Assembly: GCA_016787445.1 (NCBI GenBank)
Contig: JAEUTQ010000021.1
Location: forward strand, 23,986 to 87,985
Reading direction: 5' to 3'
Length of the DNA: 64,000 bases
Source of the DNA: Bacteroidia bacterium
Lineage (GTDB): Bacteria > Bacteroidota > Bacteroidia > B-17B0 > Aurantibacillaceae
A program made the translations under genes and the position numbers. This document shows, one piece after another, positions 24,290 to 32,868 of this stretch. Under the pieces are notes generated by a model. It searched no databases. It had not been told where the DNA came from and worked only from the letters and a program-made list of their open reading frames with translations. Within the stretch, counting starts at the first letter, position 1. Each line of letters opens with the position of its first letter.

Positions 24290-25156
24290 TTATCCCAAAT
24301 AAGCCTTCAGTAATTTGCTTCTGGAACCATGCTTTAATCGGCGTACTGCTTTCTCTTTTATTTGACGCACGCGTTCACGTGTTAAATCAAATTTTTCGCC
24401 GATCTCTTCCAAAGAATGTGCATGTCCTCCGCTCAATCCAAAATATAATCTTACCACATCGGCTTCTCTTCCTGTTAAAGTAGAGAGCGCGCGCTCTATT
24501 TCCTTTCTTAAACTCTCACTAATTAATTCCTTATCCGGACTAATCACGCTTGGGTTTTCCAACAAATCATACATCGTGCCGCCATCTTCTCCGTTACTTA
24601 AAGGAGCATCCATACTTAAATGACGGTTATTGTTTTTAAGCGTGTCCATAATATCTCCCGGTAACATATCCAAAGCCTCAGCCACTTCATCATAACTTGG
24701 CTCGCGCTCCAAATCTTGCTCTAATTTAGAATACGTTTTATTGATTTTATTGATAGCACCAATTTTATTAAGAGGTAAACGCACAATACGACTTTGTTCA
24801 GCCAATGCCTGTAAAATACTCTGACGAATCCACCACACCGCGTAAGAAATAAATTTAAATCCGCGTGTTTCATCAAAACGTTGTGCAGCTTTTATTAAAC
24901 CCAAATTTCCTTCGTTAATTAAATCAGGCAGACTTAATCCCTGGTTTTGGTATTGCTTAGAAACCGATACCACGAAACGCAGATTGGATTTTACCAATTT
25001 ATCCAATGCTCTTTGATCACCCGCCTTGATTTTTCGAGCCAAATCCACCTCTTCATCGGCCGTTATTAATTCAACTTTGCCAATGTCCTGTAAATACATA
25101 TCAAGGGATGCAGTTTCACGATTCGTGATTTGCTTGGTAATCTTAAGCTGACGCAT
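24290..25156 (-). CDS. rpoD: Primary sigma factor (RpoD/SigA type)
   Basis: 288 residues, the short primary sigma of Bacteroidetes lacking region 1.1. It starts MRQLKITKQ and shows region 1.2 ([16 protein letters not shown]), region 2 ([24 protein letters not shown], shown as landmark [15 protein letters not shown]; then [21 protein letters not shown] covering 2.3-2.4), region 3 and region 4.2 ([22 protein letters not shown], landmark [12 protein letters not shown]). It recognises the TANNTTTG-type -7 promoters annotated in this window. It abuts the convergent dtd gene and is divergent from recN. Confidence 0.96.
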   Translation of the reverse strand: MRQLKITKQITNRETASLDMYLQDIGKVELITADEEVDLARKIKAGDQRALDKLVKSNLRFVVSVSKQYQNQGLSLPDLINEGNLGLIKAAQRFDETRGFKFISYAVWWIRQSILQALAEQSRIVRLPLNKIGAINKINKTYSKLEQDLEREPSYDEVAEALDMLPGDIMDTLKNNNRHLSMDAPLSNGEDGGTMYDLLENPSVISPDKELISESLRKEIERALSTLTGREADVVRLYFGLSGGHAHSLEEIGEKFDLTRERVRQIKEKAVRRLKHGSRSKLLKAYLG

Positions 25157-25336
25157 TTGGTTTGATTTTTATAGGTTTAACTCTATTTATTACGTTAAAA
25201 TCCGGCGATGGTTACATAAATAATTAACCGGTTTTTAACAAAATGAGCCAAGCCCTACCTTATCTGAGTAAAATAAAACATAGTGTTAATAATATCCCTT
25301 GCCGAAAATGGCTAATATTTCTGAACTTTAGCCGAA

Positions 25337-26995
25337 ATGCTTAAGAAATTAAACATCAGTAATTACGCTCTCATTGAAGAGGTAAAAGTGAATTTTCCTG
25401 TAAATCTGGCTATTGTAACCGGCGAAACCGGTGCCGGTAAATCCATTTTTCTGGAAGCCTTATCGCTTGTTTTGGGGGCTCGCGCCGATGTTGGAGTTTT
25501 ACAGGATAAGAAAAAGAAATGCGTGGTTGAAGCTGAATTCGACTTAAAAAATTACAAGCTCAATGATTTTTTTGAAAGCAATGAGCTCGATTACGAAGAT
25601 ATCTCCATTTTAAGAAGAGAAATAAATCCGGAGGGGAAATCGCGTGCCTTCATTAATGACACACCGGTAAATATTACCGTTTTAAAACAGTTAGGGGAAA
25701 AATTGGTGGATGTTCATTCGCAACACGAAACATTGATGTTGAATGAAAGCGTTTTTCAGTTTGATGTTATCGACAGCGTAGCCGGAACTCATTCCATTTT
25801 TCAGCAATACAAAAAACAATTCGCTGCTTTTAATCAGAAGAAAAAACAATTAAACGCTTTAGAAGAACAGGAAGCGCAGGCCAAAAAAGATTTGGATTAC
25901 TATCAGTTTCTTTTTAATGAATTAGAAGAAATCACCATTGAAGTCGGTGATTTAAAAAAACTGGAAGAAGAAAGCGCTTCACTTGAAAACGCTGAAAACA
26001 TTAAATCGGGACTTTTAAAATCGGCTGCTCTTATTTCGGAAGAAGAAAGCAATATTTTATCCGCATTAGCTTTAGTGAAACAACAACTCAATCAGTTGTC
26101 GAAATTTGGCGATACCTATAAAACCTTGTTTGAAAAAGCGAATGGTTTATATCTGGAATTGAAAGAATTTTCGAATGATATTTTAGATACTGAATCCGGA
26201 ATCAATTACAATCCTGCTAAACTGGAAGAAGTAAATTCTAAACTCGATAAACTTAACCGTCTTCTTAAAAAACATAACGCCAAATCGGAAGAGGAATTAA
26301 TCAGCATTAAATCTGAGATAGAAGAAAAACTTCAAAAGTTCGGATCACTGGAACATGAAATAGAAAAAGTGCGTAAAGAAATTGATTTGCTGAAAAAAGA
26401 TTTACAGCAAATTGCCGTTGACTTAAACAAAAAACGCAACGCTTCCATTCCATCGCTTGAAAAAGAAATTAAATCCATACTTTCCAATTTAAGTATGCCC
26501 AATGCAAATTTTAAAGTGGAATTAGAGCTTACTCAAGATTTCAATGCCTACGGATTAAATCAGATTAAATTTTTATTCAGCGCCAATAAAGGAAGTGATT
26601 TTAAAGAATTACACAAGGTAGCTTCCGGCGGGGAATTATCGCGTTTAATGTTGAGTATTAAGTCTATCATGGCAGCGAAAAAAGCATTACCAACAATTAT
26701 TTTTGACGAGATTGACACGGGTGTAAGTGGCGATGTGGCTGATAAAATCGGACAAATCTTAGTGGAGATGAGTGAAAAAATGCAAGTGATAAGCATTACA
26801 CATTTACCTCAAATCGCCAGCAAAGGGCAATTCCATTTGTTTGTCTATAAGAATGACCAAAAAGATAAAACCATCTCTCACATTAAACAATTAAGTAAAG
26901 ATGAGCGTGTGGTAGAAATTGCGAAGATGCTAAGCACAAGTAATCCGAGTGCATCGGCCATTAAGAATGCGAAAGACCTCTTGAATCAGAACTAA
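25337..26995 (+). CDS. recN: DNA repair protein RecN
   Basis: 552 residues, full length. RecN is an SMC-like ATPase that promotes double-strand-break repair by bringing DNA ends together. Walker A GETGAGKS lies at about residues 29-36, long coiled coils span about residues 150-395, the ABC signature is SGGELSRLML near residue 432, and Walker B is IIFDEIDTGVSG near residue 456, followed by the D- and H-loops (ISITHLPQIAS). It is divergent from rpoD with 180 bp between and 56 bp upstream of fabI, which has its own -7 box. No SOS (LexA) box was recognised in front. Confidence 0.96.
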   Translation: MLKKLNISNYALIEEVKVNFPVNLAIVTGETGAGKSIFLEALSLVLGARADVGVLQDKKKKCVVEAEFDLKNYKLNDFFESNELDYEDISILRREINPEGKSRAFINDTPVNITVLKQLGEKLVDVHSQHETLMLNESVFQFDVIDSVAGTHSIFQQYKKQFAAFNQKKKQLNALEEQEAQAKKDLDYYQFLFNELEEITIEVGDLKKLEEESASLENAENIKSGLLKSAALISEEESNILSALALVKQQLNQLSKFGDTYKTLFEKANGLYLELKEFSNDILDTESGINYNPAKLEEVNSKLDKLNRLLKKHNAKSEEELISIKSEIEEKLQKFGSLEHEIEKVRKEIDLLKKDLQQIAVDLNKKRNASIPSLEKEIKSILSNLSMPNANFKVELELTQDFNAYGLNQIKFLFSANKGSDFKELHKVASGGELSRLMLSIKSIMAAKKALPTIIFDEIDTGVSGDVADKIGQILVEMSEKMQVISITHLPQIASKGQFHLFVYKNDQKDKTISHIKQLSKDERVVEIAKMLSTSNPSASAIKNAKDLLNQN

Positions 26996-27024
26996 TATGA
27001 ACTTTTAAGAAATCAGAATAATAG

Positions 27025-27032
27025 TATATTTG
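27025..27032 (+). promoter_or_regulatory. -7 promoter box of fabI
   Basis: TATATTTG, full consensus match, 19 bases before the ATG at 27052. Confidence 0.6.
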
Positions 27033-27051
27033 TACAACTAAAAAACACATT

Positions 27052-27864
27052 ATGGCATACAATTTATTAAAAGGCAAACGTGGCATTATTACCGGTGCAT
27101 TAGATGAAAACTCCATTGCTTGGAAAGTTGCACAACGTTGTCACGATGAAGGCGCCACCTTTACATTAACCAATGCTCCTATTGCGATGCGTATGGGCGA
27201 GATTAATAAACTGGCGGAAAATACCGGTTCAAAAATCATTCCTGCCGATGCAACCAATATGGATGATTTAAATAAACTTTATACTGAGAGTATGGATGTT
27301 TTAGGAGGGAAAATTGATTTTGTACTCCACTCTATCGGTATGAGCGTAAACATCCGCAAAAACATTCCGTATACCGAATTGAATTACGATTTTTATAATA
27401 AAGGCATTGATGTATCCGCTTTATCATTTCATAAAATGTTAGCAGCTGCACATAAATTAGATGCTTTAAACGAGCACGCTTCTGTAGTTGCGTTAAGTTA
27501 TATCGCGGCGCAAAAAGCCTATCCGTTTTATACTGACATGGCCGACATTAAAGCAATGTTAGAAAGTATTGCGCGCACATTTGGTTACCATTATGGTAAA
27601 CAAAAGAAAGTTCGTATCAATACGGTTTCTCAATCTCCTACTAAAACAACAGCGGGTAGCGGTATTAAAGGATTCAGTGAGTTCTATGATTTTGCTGAAG
27701 CGCAATCACCATTAGGAAATGCAAGCGCTGATGACTGTGCTAATTTCTGTGTGAGCCTATTCTCTGATTTAACCCGTATGGTTACCATGCAAAACTTATA
27801 CCACGATGGCGGTTACAGCACAACCGGTGTTAGTCAGGAACAATTAAACATGATCAGTAAATAA
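27052..27864 (+). CDS. fabI: Enoyl-[acyl-carrier-protein] reductase (NADH), FabI
   Basis: 270 residues. FabI reduces trans-2-enoyl-ACP in the last step of each fatty-acid elongation cycle and is the target of triclosan and isoniazid-type inhibitors. The divergent SDR nucleotide site GALDENSIAW (about residues 15-24) is present, as is the FabI catalytic arrangement: Tyr150 (LSY), Tyr160 and Lys167 spaced Y-x6-K, and the late SQSPTKTTAGSGI loop. The SQSPTKT form (instead of AGPIRT) is frequent in Bacteroidetes FabI. The gene has its own promoter box and a terminator directly after it. Confidence 0.95.
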   Translation: MAYNLLKGKRGIITGALDENSIAWKVAQRCHDEGATFTLTNAPIAMRMGEINKLAENTGSKIIPADATNMDDLNKLYTESMDVLGGKIDFVLHSIGMSVNIRKNIPYTELNYDFYNKGIDVSALSFHKMLAAAHKLDALNEHASVVALSYIAAQKAYPFYTDMADIKAMLESIARTFGYHYGKQKKVRINTVSQSPTKTTAGSGIKGFSEFYDFAEAQSPLGNASADDCANFCVSLFSDLTRMVTMQNLYHDGGYSTTGVSQEQLNMISK

Positions 27865-27886
27865 TTACTGACCCTATAAATTAAGA

Positions 27887-27913
27887 AGACCCCGTTTATA
27901 CGGGGTTTTTTTA
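27887..27913 (+). terminator. Rho-independent terminator of fabI
   Basis: ACCCCG (27889-27894) pairs with CGGGGT (27901-27906) around TTTATA, followed by seven T. Confidence 0.88.
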
Positions 27914-27988
27914 TATACTAAATCTTTGATTTGTACGTTAAGCTTTTTGAGAGTACATTTATATTAACTTGTTTGAGTTTATCGAACT

Positions 27989-29497
27989 ATGAATATTTAT
28001 TCGCAAAAACAAAAATGGAAGTGGCTACTTTTTGTAGTGGCTATCCTCATTGTTTTTACCTCCTTGTGGTACACTAATAACTTGGTGCGGAGAATTGCGG
28101 ATGATGAAAAAGCCAAAGTGAAATTGTGGGCACAGGCGGTTGAGAAAAAAGCGAACCTTATTCGTTTCACCAATGATTTATTCACAAAAATAAAATTAGA
28201 AGAAAGAAAAAAAGCAGAGTTATATGCTGAGGCGACAAAGCAATTAGCCGGCATGAGTTACAACAGTGATATTTCATTCGTATTAAAAGTACTACAGGAT
28301 AATACAACCGTTCCTGTAATTTTAACCGATGAAGAGGGCAGAATATCAGCCAGCAGAAATTTAGATTCTCTAAGGGAAAACGACACCGCTTACGTACGAG
28401 AACAATTGAATTTAATGAAAGAAAGTTATGCGCCGGTTGTCATTAATACTTACAAAACACACAAGAATTTTCTTTACTACAAAGACAGTAAAGTATTCTC
28501 GGATATTAAATTGGTGTTTGATAAATTAACTTTATCGTTTCTGGATGAGGTAACGGTAAACACCGCTGACGTTCCCGTTATTTTCACTGATTCCAGCAAA
28601 ACTGTGGTGTTACAAAAAAACAATAAAATTGATTCCATTTCCATTTTACCACAAAATTTAAAAGCCACTCTTGATAAACTATCTCAACAAAATCCGCCAA
28701 TTGCCATTGACCTCGGCGATGGTTATACAAAATATGTTTTCTACGCCGAATCGGAGTTGCTTACTACGTTGAAATATTATCCATACGTTCAGTTTGGAGT
28801 CATCGGCTTGTTTTTATTGATTGCCTACATTTTATTTAGTACCGCACGCAAAGCAGAACAAGATCAGGTGTGGGTAGGTATGAGTAAAGAAACCGCGCAT
28901 CAATTAGGAACACCTTTATCTTCTTTAATCGGCTGGAATGAACATTTACGGAGTATTGGTGTCGACGAAAGTATCGTGAATGAAATGAATCGTGATATCA
29001 GGCGATTAAACACGATTACTGATCGCTTTTCGAAAATCGGCTCTCAACCAACATTGCAAGATGAAAACATCTGTACGGTTATTCAGAACGCCACTGACTA
29101 TTTAAAACAACGTACTTCCAAAAATGTAAAGTATGAAGTAATTGTGCCGCAGAAAGAAGTGCATGTGCAACTATCAGTTCCTTTATTTGAATGGGTCATT
29201 GAAAATCTCTGTAAAAATGCGGTTGATGCCATGGATGGTAAGGGACAAATTACCGTACTGGTGGAAGAAATCCCCGAAGGTATTGCCATTGATATTTCTG
29301 ATACGGGTAAAGGCATTCCGAAATCAAAATTCAAAACAGTTTTTGAGCCGGGCTATACAACTAAACAACGTGGTTGGGGACTTGGACTTTCCCTATGTAA
29401 AAGAATAATCGAAAACTATCATAAAGGTAAAATTTACGTTTTACGCAGTGAACCAAACAGCGGAACTACTTTTAGAATTCTCCTAAACAGATTTTAG
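27989..29497 (+). CDS. Membrane histidine kinase, orphan
   Basis: 502 residues. Two TM helices (about 10-29 and 265-285) enclose an extracytoplasmic sensor domain of about 235 residues without a recognised family. The cytoplasmic part has a His box KETAHQLGTPLSSL with phospho-acceptor His304, an N box (NLCKNAVDAM), G1 (DTGKGI) and G2 (GWGLGLSLCK) ATP-binding motifs, so it is catalytically complete. The His box with GTPLSSL resembles the family of Bacteroidetes kinases whose response regulators lie elsewhere. No response regulator gene is adjacent; the next gene is another kinase. Confidence 0.9.
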   Translation: MNIYSQKQKWKWLLFVVAILIVFTSLWYTNNLVRRIADDEKAKVKLWAQAVEKKANLIRFTNDLFTKIKLEERKKAELYAEATKQLAGMSYNSDISFVLKVLQDNTTVPVILTDEEGRISASRNLDSLRENDTAYVREQLNLMKESYAPVVINTYKTHKNFLYYKDSKVFSDIKLVFDKLTLSFLDEVTVNTADVPVIFTDSSKTVVLQKNNKIDSISILPQNLKATLDKLSQQNPPIAIDLGDGYTKYVFYAESELLTTLKYYPYVQFGVIGLFLLIAYILFSTARKAEQDQVWVGMSKETAHQLGTPLSSLIGWNEHLRSIGVDESIVNEMNRDIRRLNTITDRFSKIGSQPTLQDENICTVIQNATDYLKQRTSKNVKYEVIVPQKEVHVQLSVPLFEWVIENLCKNAVDAMDGKGQITVLVEEIPEGIAIDISDTGKGIPKSKFKTVFEPGYTTKQRGWGLGLSLCKRIIENYHKGKIYVLRSEPNSGTTFRILLNRF

Positions 29498-29521
29498 TGC
29501 TGTTAAAATGCAAAGTTTATC

Positions 29522-29551
29522 TTGCATTTCATATGAATTTTCTTATTTTTG
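29522..29551 (+). promoter_or_regulatory. Complete Bacteroidetes-type promoter
   Basis: TTG (29522-29524), 19-bp spacer, TATTTTTG (29544-29551); both boxes match consensus. Drives the second histidine kinase gene at 29587 with a leader of about 30 bases. Confidence 0.7.
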
Positions 29552-29586
29552 ATTAGCCTCTCGTTGAATTATTTCATCGTTTATTT

Positions 29587-30744
29587 ATGCTTGATAAGTC
29601 GGTCAACTTATTAGAGGAACTCGATAGCATTTCGAAAATACATTTTTTGAAACGCGATGATATTGATGATATCATGATTGAGTTTTCCAAGCGCATACTC
29701 GTGGCTTTAAAAATTGAGCGTATAAGCGTTTGGTTGTTCAATCCAGATAAAACGGCTATCATTTCTGCAGGTGAATACGATTTAAGAAGCCGCGCCTTTA
29801 AAAAGAATTCGGTACTAACGCAAGCGGAACACCCACACTATTTTGAAGCTATTAATCATAATAAAATTCTTTTAGTGCCAAATACGTATAAGCATGTGAG
29901 TACTGAAGAATTTACAGATGATTATCTTAAACCGAATGATATTATTTCTCTAATGGATATTCCACTTCGAATTGAAGGTGAGCTCATAGGAGTTATGTGT
30001 TTCGAAAAAACCGGAAAAACAGAAAAGGAATTTACCGATAAAGAACAAACTTTTGCATTCAGTATTGCTTTGGTATTTACTTCCAACATGGAAGCGCGTC
30101 ATCGTCGTGCCGCTCAACACAAATTAGAACAAGCTCTCCACGAAAAAGACTTGCTCATCAAAGAAATCAATCATCGTGTTAAAAATAATTTTTCGATTTT
30201 AATTAGTCTCCTTCGCATCCGTAAAAACCAAAGTCACTCACCCGAATTACAAAACATTCTTGAAGAATACGAACAAAGAATTTTCTCGATGATGAAGATT
30301 CAAGATTTGTTATCGCATTCAGAAAACTATACGTCAGTAAATGTGTCCGACTATTTGAATGAGTTAATAAAGGAATTTAAATCTACACACCCTGAAATAG
30401 CTTCTAATATAGAAAGTAATATTATCCGAACGGAACATTCATTGCCAACTAAAAACGCTATACACTTAGGTCTGTTGGTGACCGAGATTTTTATAAATTC
30501 ATTTAAGTATGCGCATCCATCTAGCAAAAATTATAAATTCTCTATTGGATTGAGCGCAAATAAAAATCAAGTAAGCTTGATGATTGGTGATAATGGCGGT
30601 GGATTTGACTTCAAGAAACTTTCAACAGGAAATACATTAGGCTTACCGCTTATTAAGGATCTTTCTGAAAACATCGATGCTAAAAGTGATTTCCCAACAA
30701 CAGGAAACGGGTTCTATAAGTTTTTAATTCAAACAAGTATTTAA
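29587..30744 (+). CDS. Cytoplasmic GAF-domain histidine kinase (HisKA_2 type)
   Basis: 385 residues, no TM segment. A GAF sensor domain occupies about residues 15-175 (RISVWLFN, IPLRIEGELIGVMCFE). It is followed by a HisKA_2 dimerisation box EINHRVKNN with acceptor His196, and an ATPase domain with N box (EIFINSFKYA), G1 (GDNGGGF) and a shortened G2 (NTLGLPLI). HisKA_2/HWE kinases usually work with an unlinked response regulator. It has its own complete promoter separating it from the upstream kinase. Its stop codon shares TTAA (30741-30744) with that of the convergent cyclase gene. Confidence 0.9.
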   Translation: MLDKSVNLLEELDSISKIHFLKRDDIDDIMIEFSKRILVALKIERISVWLFNPDKTAIISAGEYDLRSRAFKKNSVLTQAEHPHYFEAINHNKILLVPNTYKHVSTEEFTDDYLKPNDIISLMDIPLRIEGELIGVMCFEKTGKTEKEFTDKEQTFAFSIALVFTSNMEARHRRAAQHKLEQALHEKDLLIKEINHRVKNNFSILISLLRIRKNQSHSPELQNILEEYEQRIFSMMKIQDLLSHSENYTSVNVSDYLNELIKEFKSTHPEIASNIESNIIRTEHSLPTKNAIHLGLLVTEIFINSFKYAHPSSKNYKFSIGLSANKNQVSLMIGDNGGGFDFKKLSTGNTLGLPLIKDLSENIDAKSDFPTTGNGFYKFLIQTSI

Positions 30745-31490
30745 ACCACTTTGTATAATACCGGTTTACTTGGACTGGCATCATTTTCAAAACTGGCAAT
30801 CTGTATATTTAAAATGTATGTCCCGTCAAATACATCATTGGGTACATAAATCATTTCTGTAATTGTTTTCTGTAGCTGAGTATTTTGTGGATATTGCCAG
30901 AAAATATGATGCGCTGCTAATGTACCGCCATCTACTTCCTTGTCTACGCTAGGCATATCAAATAATAAATGCTCCACGCCAATATTATTTAAATACTGCA
31001 TCGCTTCAGCGGTTATGTAGGGAGGATTAGTATTTGAATATTGCATTTTCATTTTTGCCGGACCGTTCGTTAAGGTTCTAATTACGATAGCTTCCGGCTT
31101 GCTGTTTTCAAGAGCCACTTCGAGTTGCTTTTTACTCACCACAAAGTCACCATTCTCTAATTGTTCCGGCAGAATTGTAACCAGTTCCGCAATAAAAACA
31201 AATCGCTTTAAACATTGATTAATTGTAATGAACTCTTTACTGATATGTCCGACACATTCGGTATGTGTTCCATTACCATGCGGATTAAAAGTTACATTTC
31301 TGAAATTCACACTTCCACCCTGATTAACATCACCAACCCAATCACCCATTCTAACCGGTTCTATTTGCATTGGTTTAACATACCACGCACTGACACAATC
31401 GGCTCCCGAATGTAGCGGCAAGGAAATGTCTATTGGATGAAAAAAATCCGTTTTATATTCTTTACCTCTGTGAAAAATGCTTGCTATCAT
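30741..31490 (-). CDS. Cyclase-family protein (kynurenine formamidase-like)
   Basis: 249 residues, cytoplasmic. The signature HGNGTHTECVGHI (about residues 71-83) corresponds to the H-x-G-T-H-x-(D/E)-x-P-x-H metal-binding motif of the cyclase / kynurenine formamidase superfamily, with Cys-Val replacing the usual aromatic-Pro stretch. Later MPSVDKEVDGG and AAHHIFW supply the conserved Asp and His residues. Members hydrolyse N-formylkynurenine or related amides; the substrate here is not certain because tryptophan-degradation genes are not nearby. It is translationally coupled to murF (one-base stop/start overlap at 31490). Confidence 0.82.
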   Translation of the reverse strand: MIASIFHRGKEYKTDFFHPIDISLPLHSGADCVSAWYVKPMQIEPVRMGDWVGDVNQGGSVNFRNVTFNPHGNGTHTECVGHISKEFITINQCLKRFVFIAELVTILPEQLENGDFVVSKKQLEVALENSKPEAIVIRTLTNGPAKMKMQYSNTNPPYITAEAMQYLNNIGVEHLLFDMPSVDKEVDGGTLAAHHIFWQYPQNTQLQKTITEMIYVPNDVFDGTYILNIQIASFENDASPSKPVLYKVV

Positions 31491-32806
31491 TATAATGTAT
31501 CCTTTAATAATTCCAGTTTCATGCCTCTGGAACCTTTGATTAAAATGGTTTTATTTTTTTGAATATTTGCTTTCAAATGTTCAAGAGCTTCATTGGTTGT
31601 TTTGAAAGTTTTGAAATTTGAAGGAGCTACTTTACAGAATTCCGGTCCAACCAAAATAACATCTACTATCTTTTTATCAGCAATTAAATCGACAATTTTC
31701 TTATGCTCTTCTCCCGCGTACTCACCTAACTCAAACATGTCGCCAATAATTAATAATTTGTTTGCAGATGAAAGAGCCGCAAAATTTTCGATAGCTACTT
31801 TCATACTGGAAGGATTAGCGTTATAGGCATCAAGTATTAAAGTATTATTGGTTGTTTTCTCTAACTGGGAACGATTCATGTTAGGCGTGTACTCTGACAA
31901 AGCTTCATTTATCTTCAAATCTTCTACTTTAAAATAATTTCCCACACTCACAGCACAGAGCAAATTAATAAAATTGTAATGTCCTATAATATTTGTTTTA
32001 ACCAATGGTAACTTACTCCAATCCTTTTCGCCGTATCGTGTTGTCCATTTAAAACTCACAAATTCATCTGTATTGCTCGCCTGCCCTATTACATCAAACA
32101 AACGTGTTGTCCCATAAGTTATTTTATCATTTGCGTTAGCTAAAGATTGAAGAACCTCATCATCTCCATTAATAAAAATTTTACCGCCTTTCGTTGCGAT
32201 AAACTTATACATTTCACTCTTGCCCTTTTTAACGCCTTCTATACCGCCAAAACCTTCCAGGTGAGCCTTACCAATATTTGTAATTAATCCGAAATCGGGC
32301 TCTGCTATTTTACACAGAGCATCAATTTCTCCTTGGTGATTTGCCCCCATTTCTATAATAGCAAATTCGTGTTCTTTGGTAATTGATAAAATAGTTAATG
32401 GAACACCAATATGATTATTTAAATTTCCAATTGTAGAGAGGGTTTTATATTTCTTTGATAATACAGCGTTGATTAATTCCTTGTTCGTTGTTTTTCCATT
32501 GCTGCCTGTTATGGCAAGAAACGGTATTGATAATTGCTTACGATGGTAGTTGGCTAATTGTTGAAGCGCCGTTAAAACATCGCGAACAAAAAAAGTTTTT
32601 GGGGTAGTTACATACTTTTCTTCATCAACAACAACATAAGAGCAACCGCCATCAAGTGCTTTTGCCGCAAACTCATTCGCGTTAAAGTTTGCTCCTTTTA
32701 AACAAAAGAAAATACTTCCTTCAATTAATTTTCTTGTATCTGTACAAATTTTCTGATTGCATTGAATAAAGGCATCATAAATTTTTTCGATAGGAGTTTC
32801 TTGCAT
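31490..32806 (-). CDS. murF: UDP-N-acetylmuramoyl-tripeptide-D-alanyl-D-alanine ligase
   Basis: 438 residues from ATG 32806 (MQETPIEKIYDAF). A longer frame from 32836 would begin inside the gldJ terminator. MurF adds D-Ala-D-Ala to the peptidoglycan precursor. The Mur ligase P-loop ITGSNGKTTNKE (about residues 102-113), EMGANHQGEI, KAHLEGFG and the C-terminal NANPSSM are all present. It lies 62 bp after gldJ with a hairpin terminator between, no separate -7 box was found, so read-through from gldJ is likely; the downstream cyclase gene is coupled to it. MurF outside the dcw cluster and next to gldJ is an arrangement also seen in other gliding Bacteroidetes. Confidence 0.94.
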   Translation of the reverse strand: MQETPIEKIYDAFIQCNQKICTDTRKLIEGSIFFCLKGANFNANEFAAKALDGGCSYVVVDEEKYVTTPKTFFVRDVLTALQQLANYHRKQLSIPFLAITGSNGKTTNKELINAVLSKKYKTLSTIGNLNNHIGVPLTILSITKEHEFAIIEMGANHQGEIDALCKIAEPDFGLITNIGKAHLEGFGGIEGVKKGKSEMYKFIATKGGKIFINGDDEVLQSLANANDKITYGTTRLFDVIGQASNTDEFVSFKWTTRYGEKDWSKLPLVKTNIIGHYNFINLLCAVSVGNYFKVEDLKINEALSEYTPNMNRSQLEKTTNNTLILDAYNANPSSMKVAIENFAALSSANKLLIIGDMFELGEYAGEEHKKIVDLIADKKIVDVILVGPEFCKVAPSNFKTFKTTNEALEHLKANIQKNKTILIKGSRGMKLELLKDTL

Positions 32807-32815
32807 ACTGCAAAT

Positions 32816-32846
32816 TAAAAACCCCCGGCTTTGCAACCGAGGGTTT
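32816..32846 (-). terminator. Hairpin terminator after gldJ
   Basis: On minus AACCCTCGG pairs with CCGGGGGTT (one U-G wobble) around TTGCAAAG, followed by TTTTAATTT. It may be leaky since murF downstream lacks its own visible promoter. Confidence 0.8.
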
Positions 32847-32868
32847 AATATTTATTTTATTAACAGAA

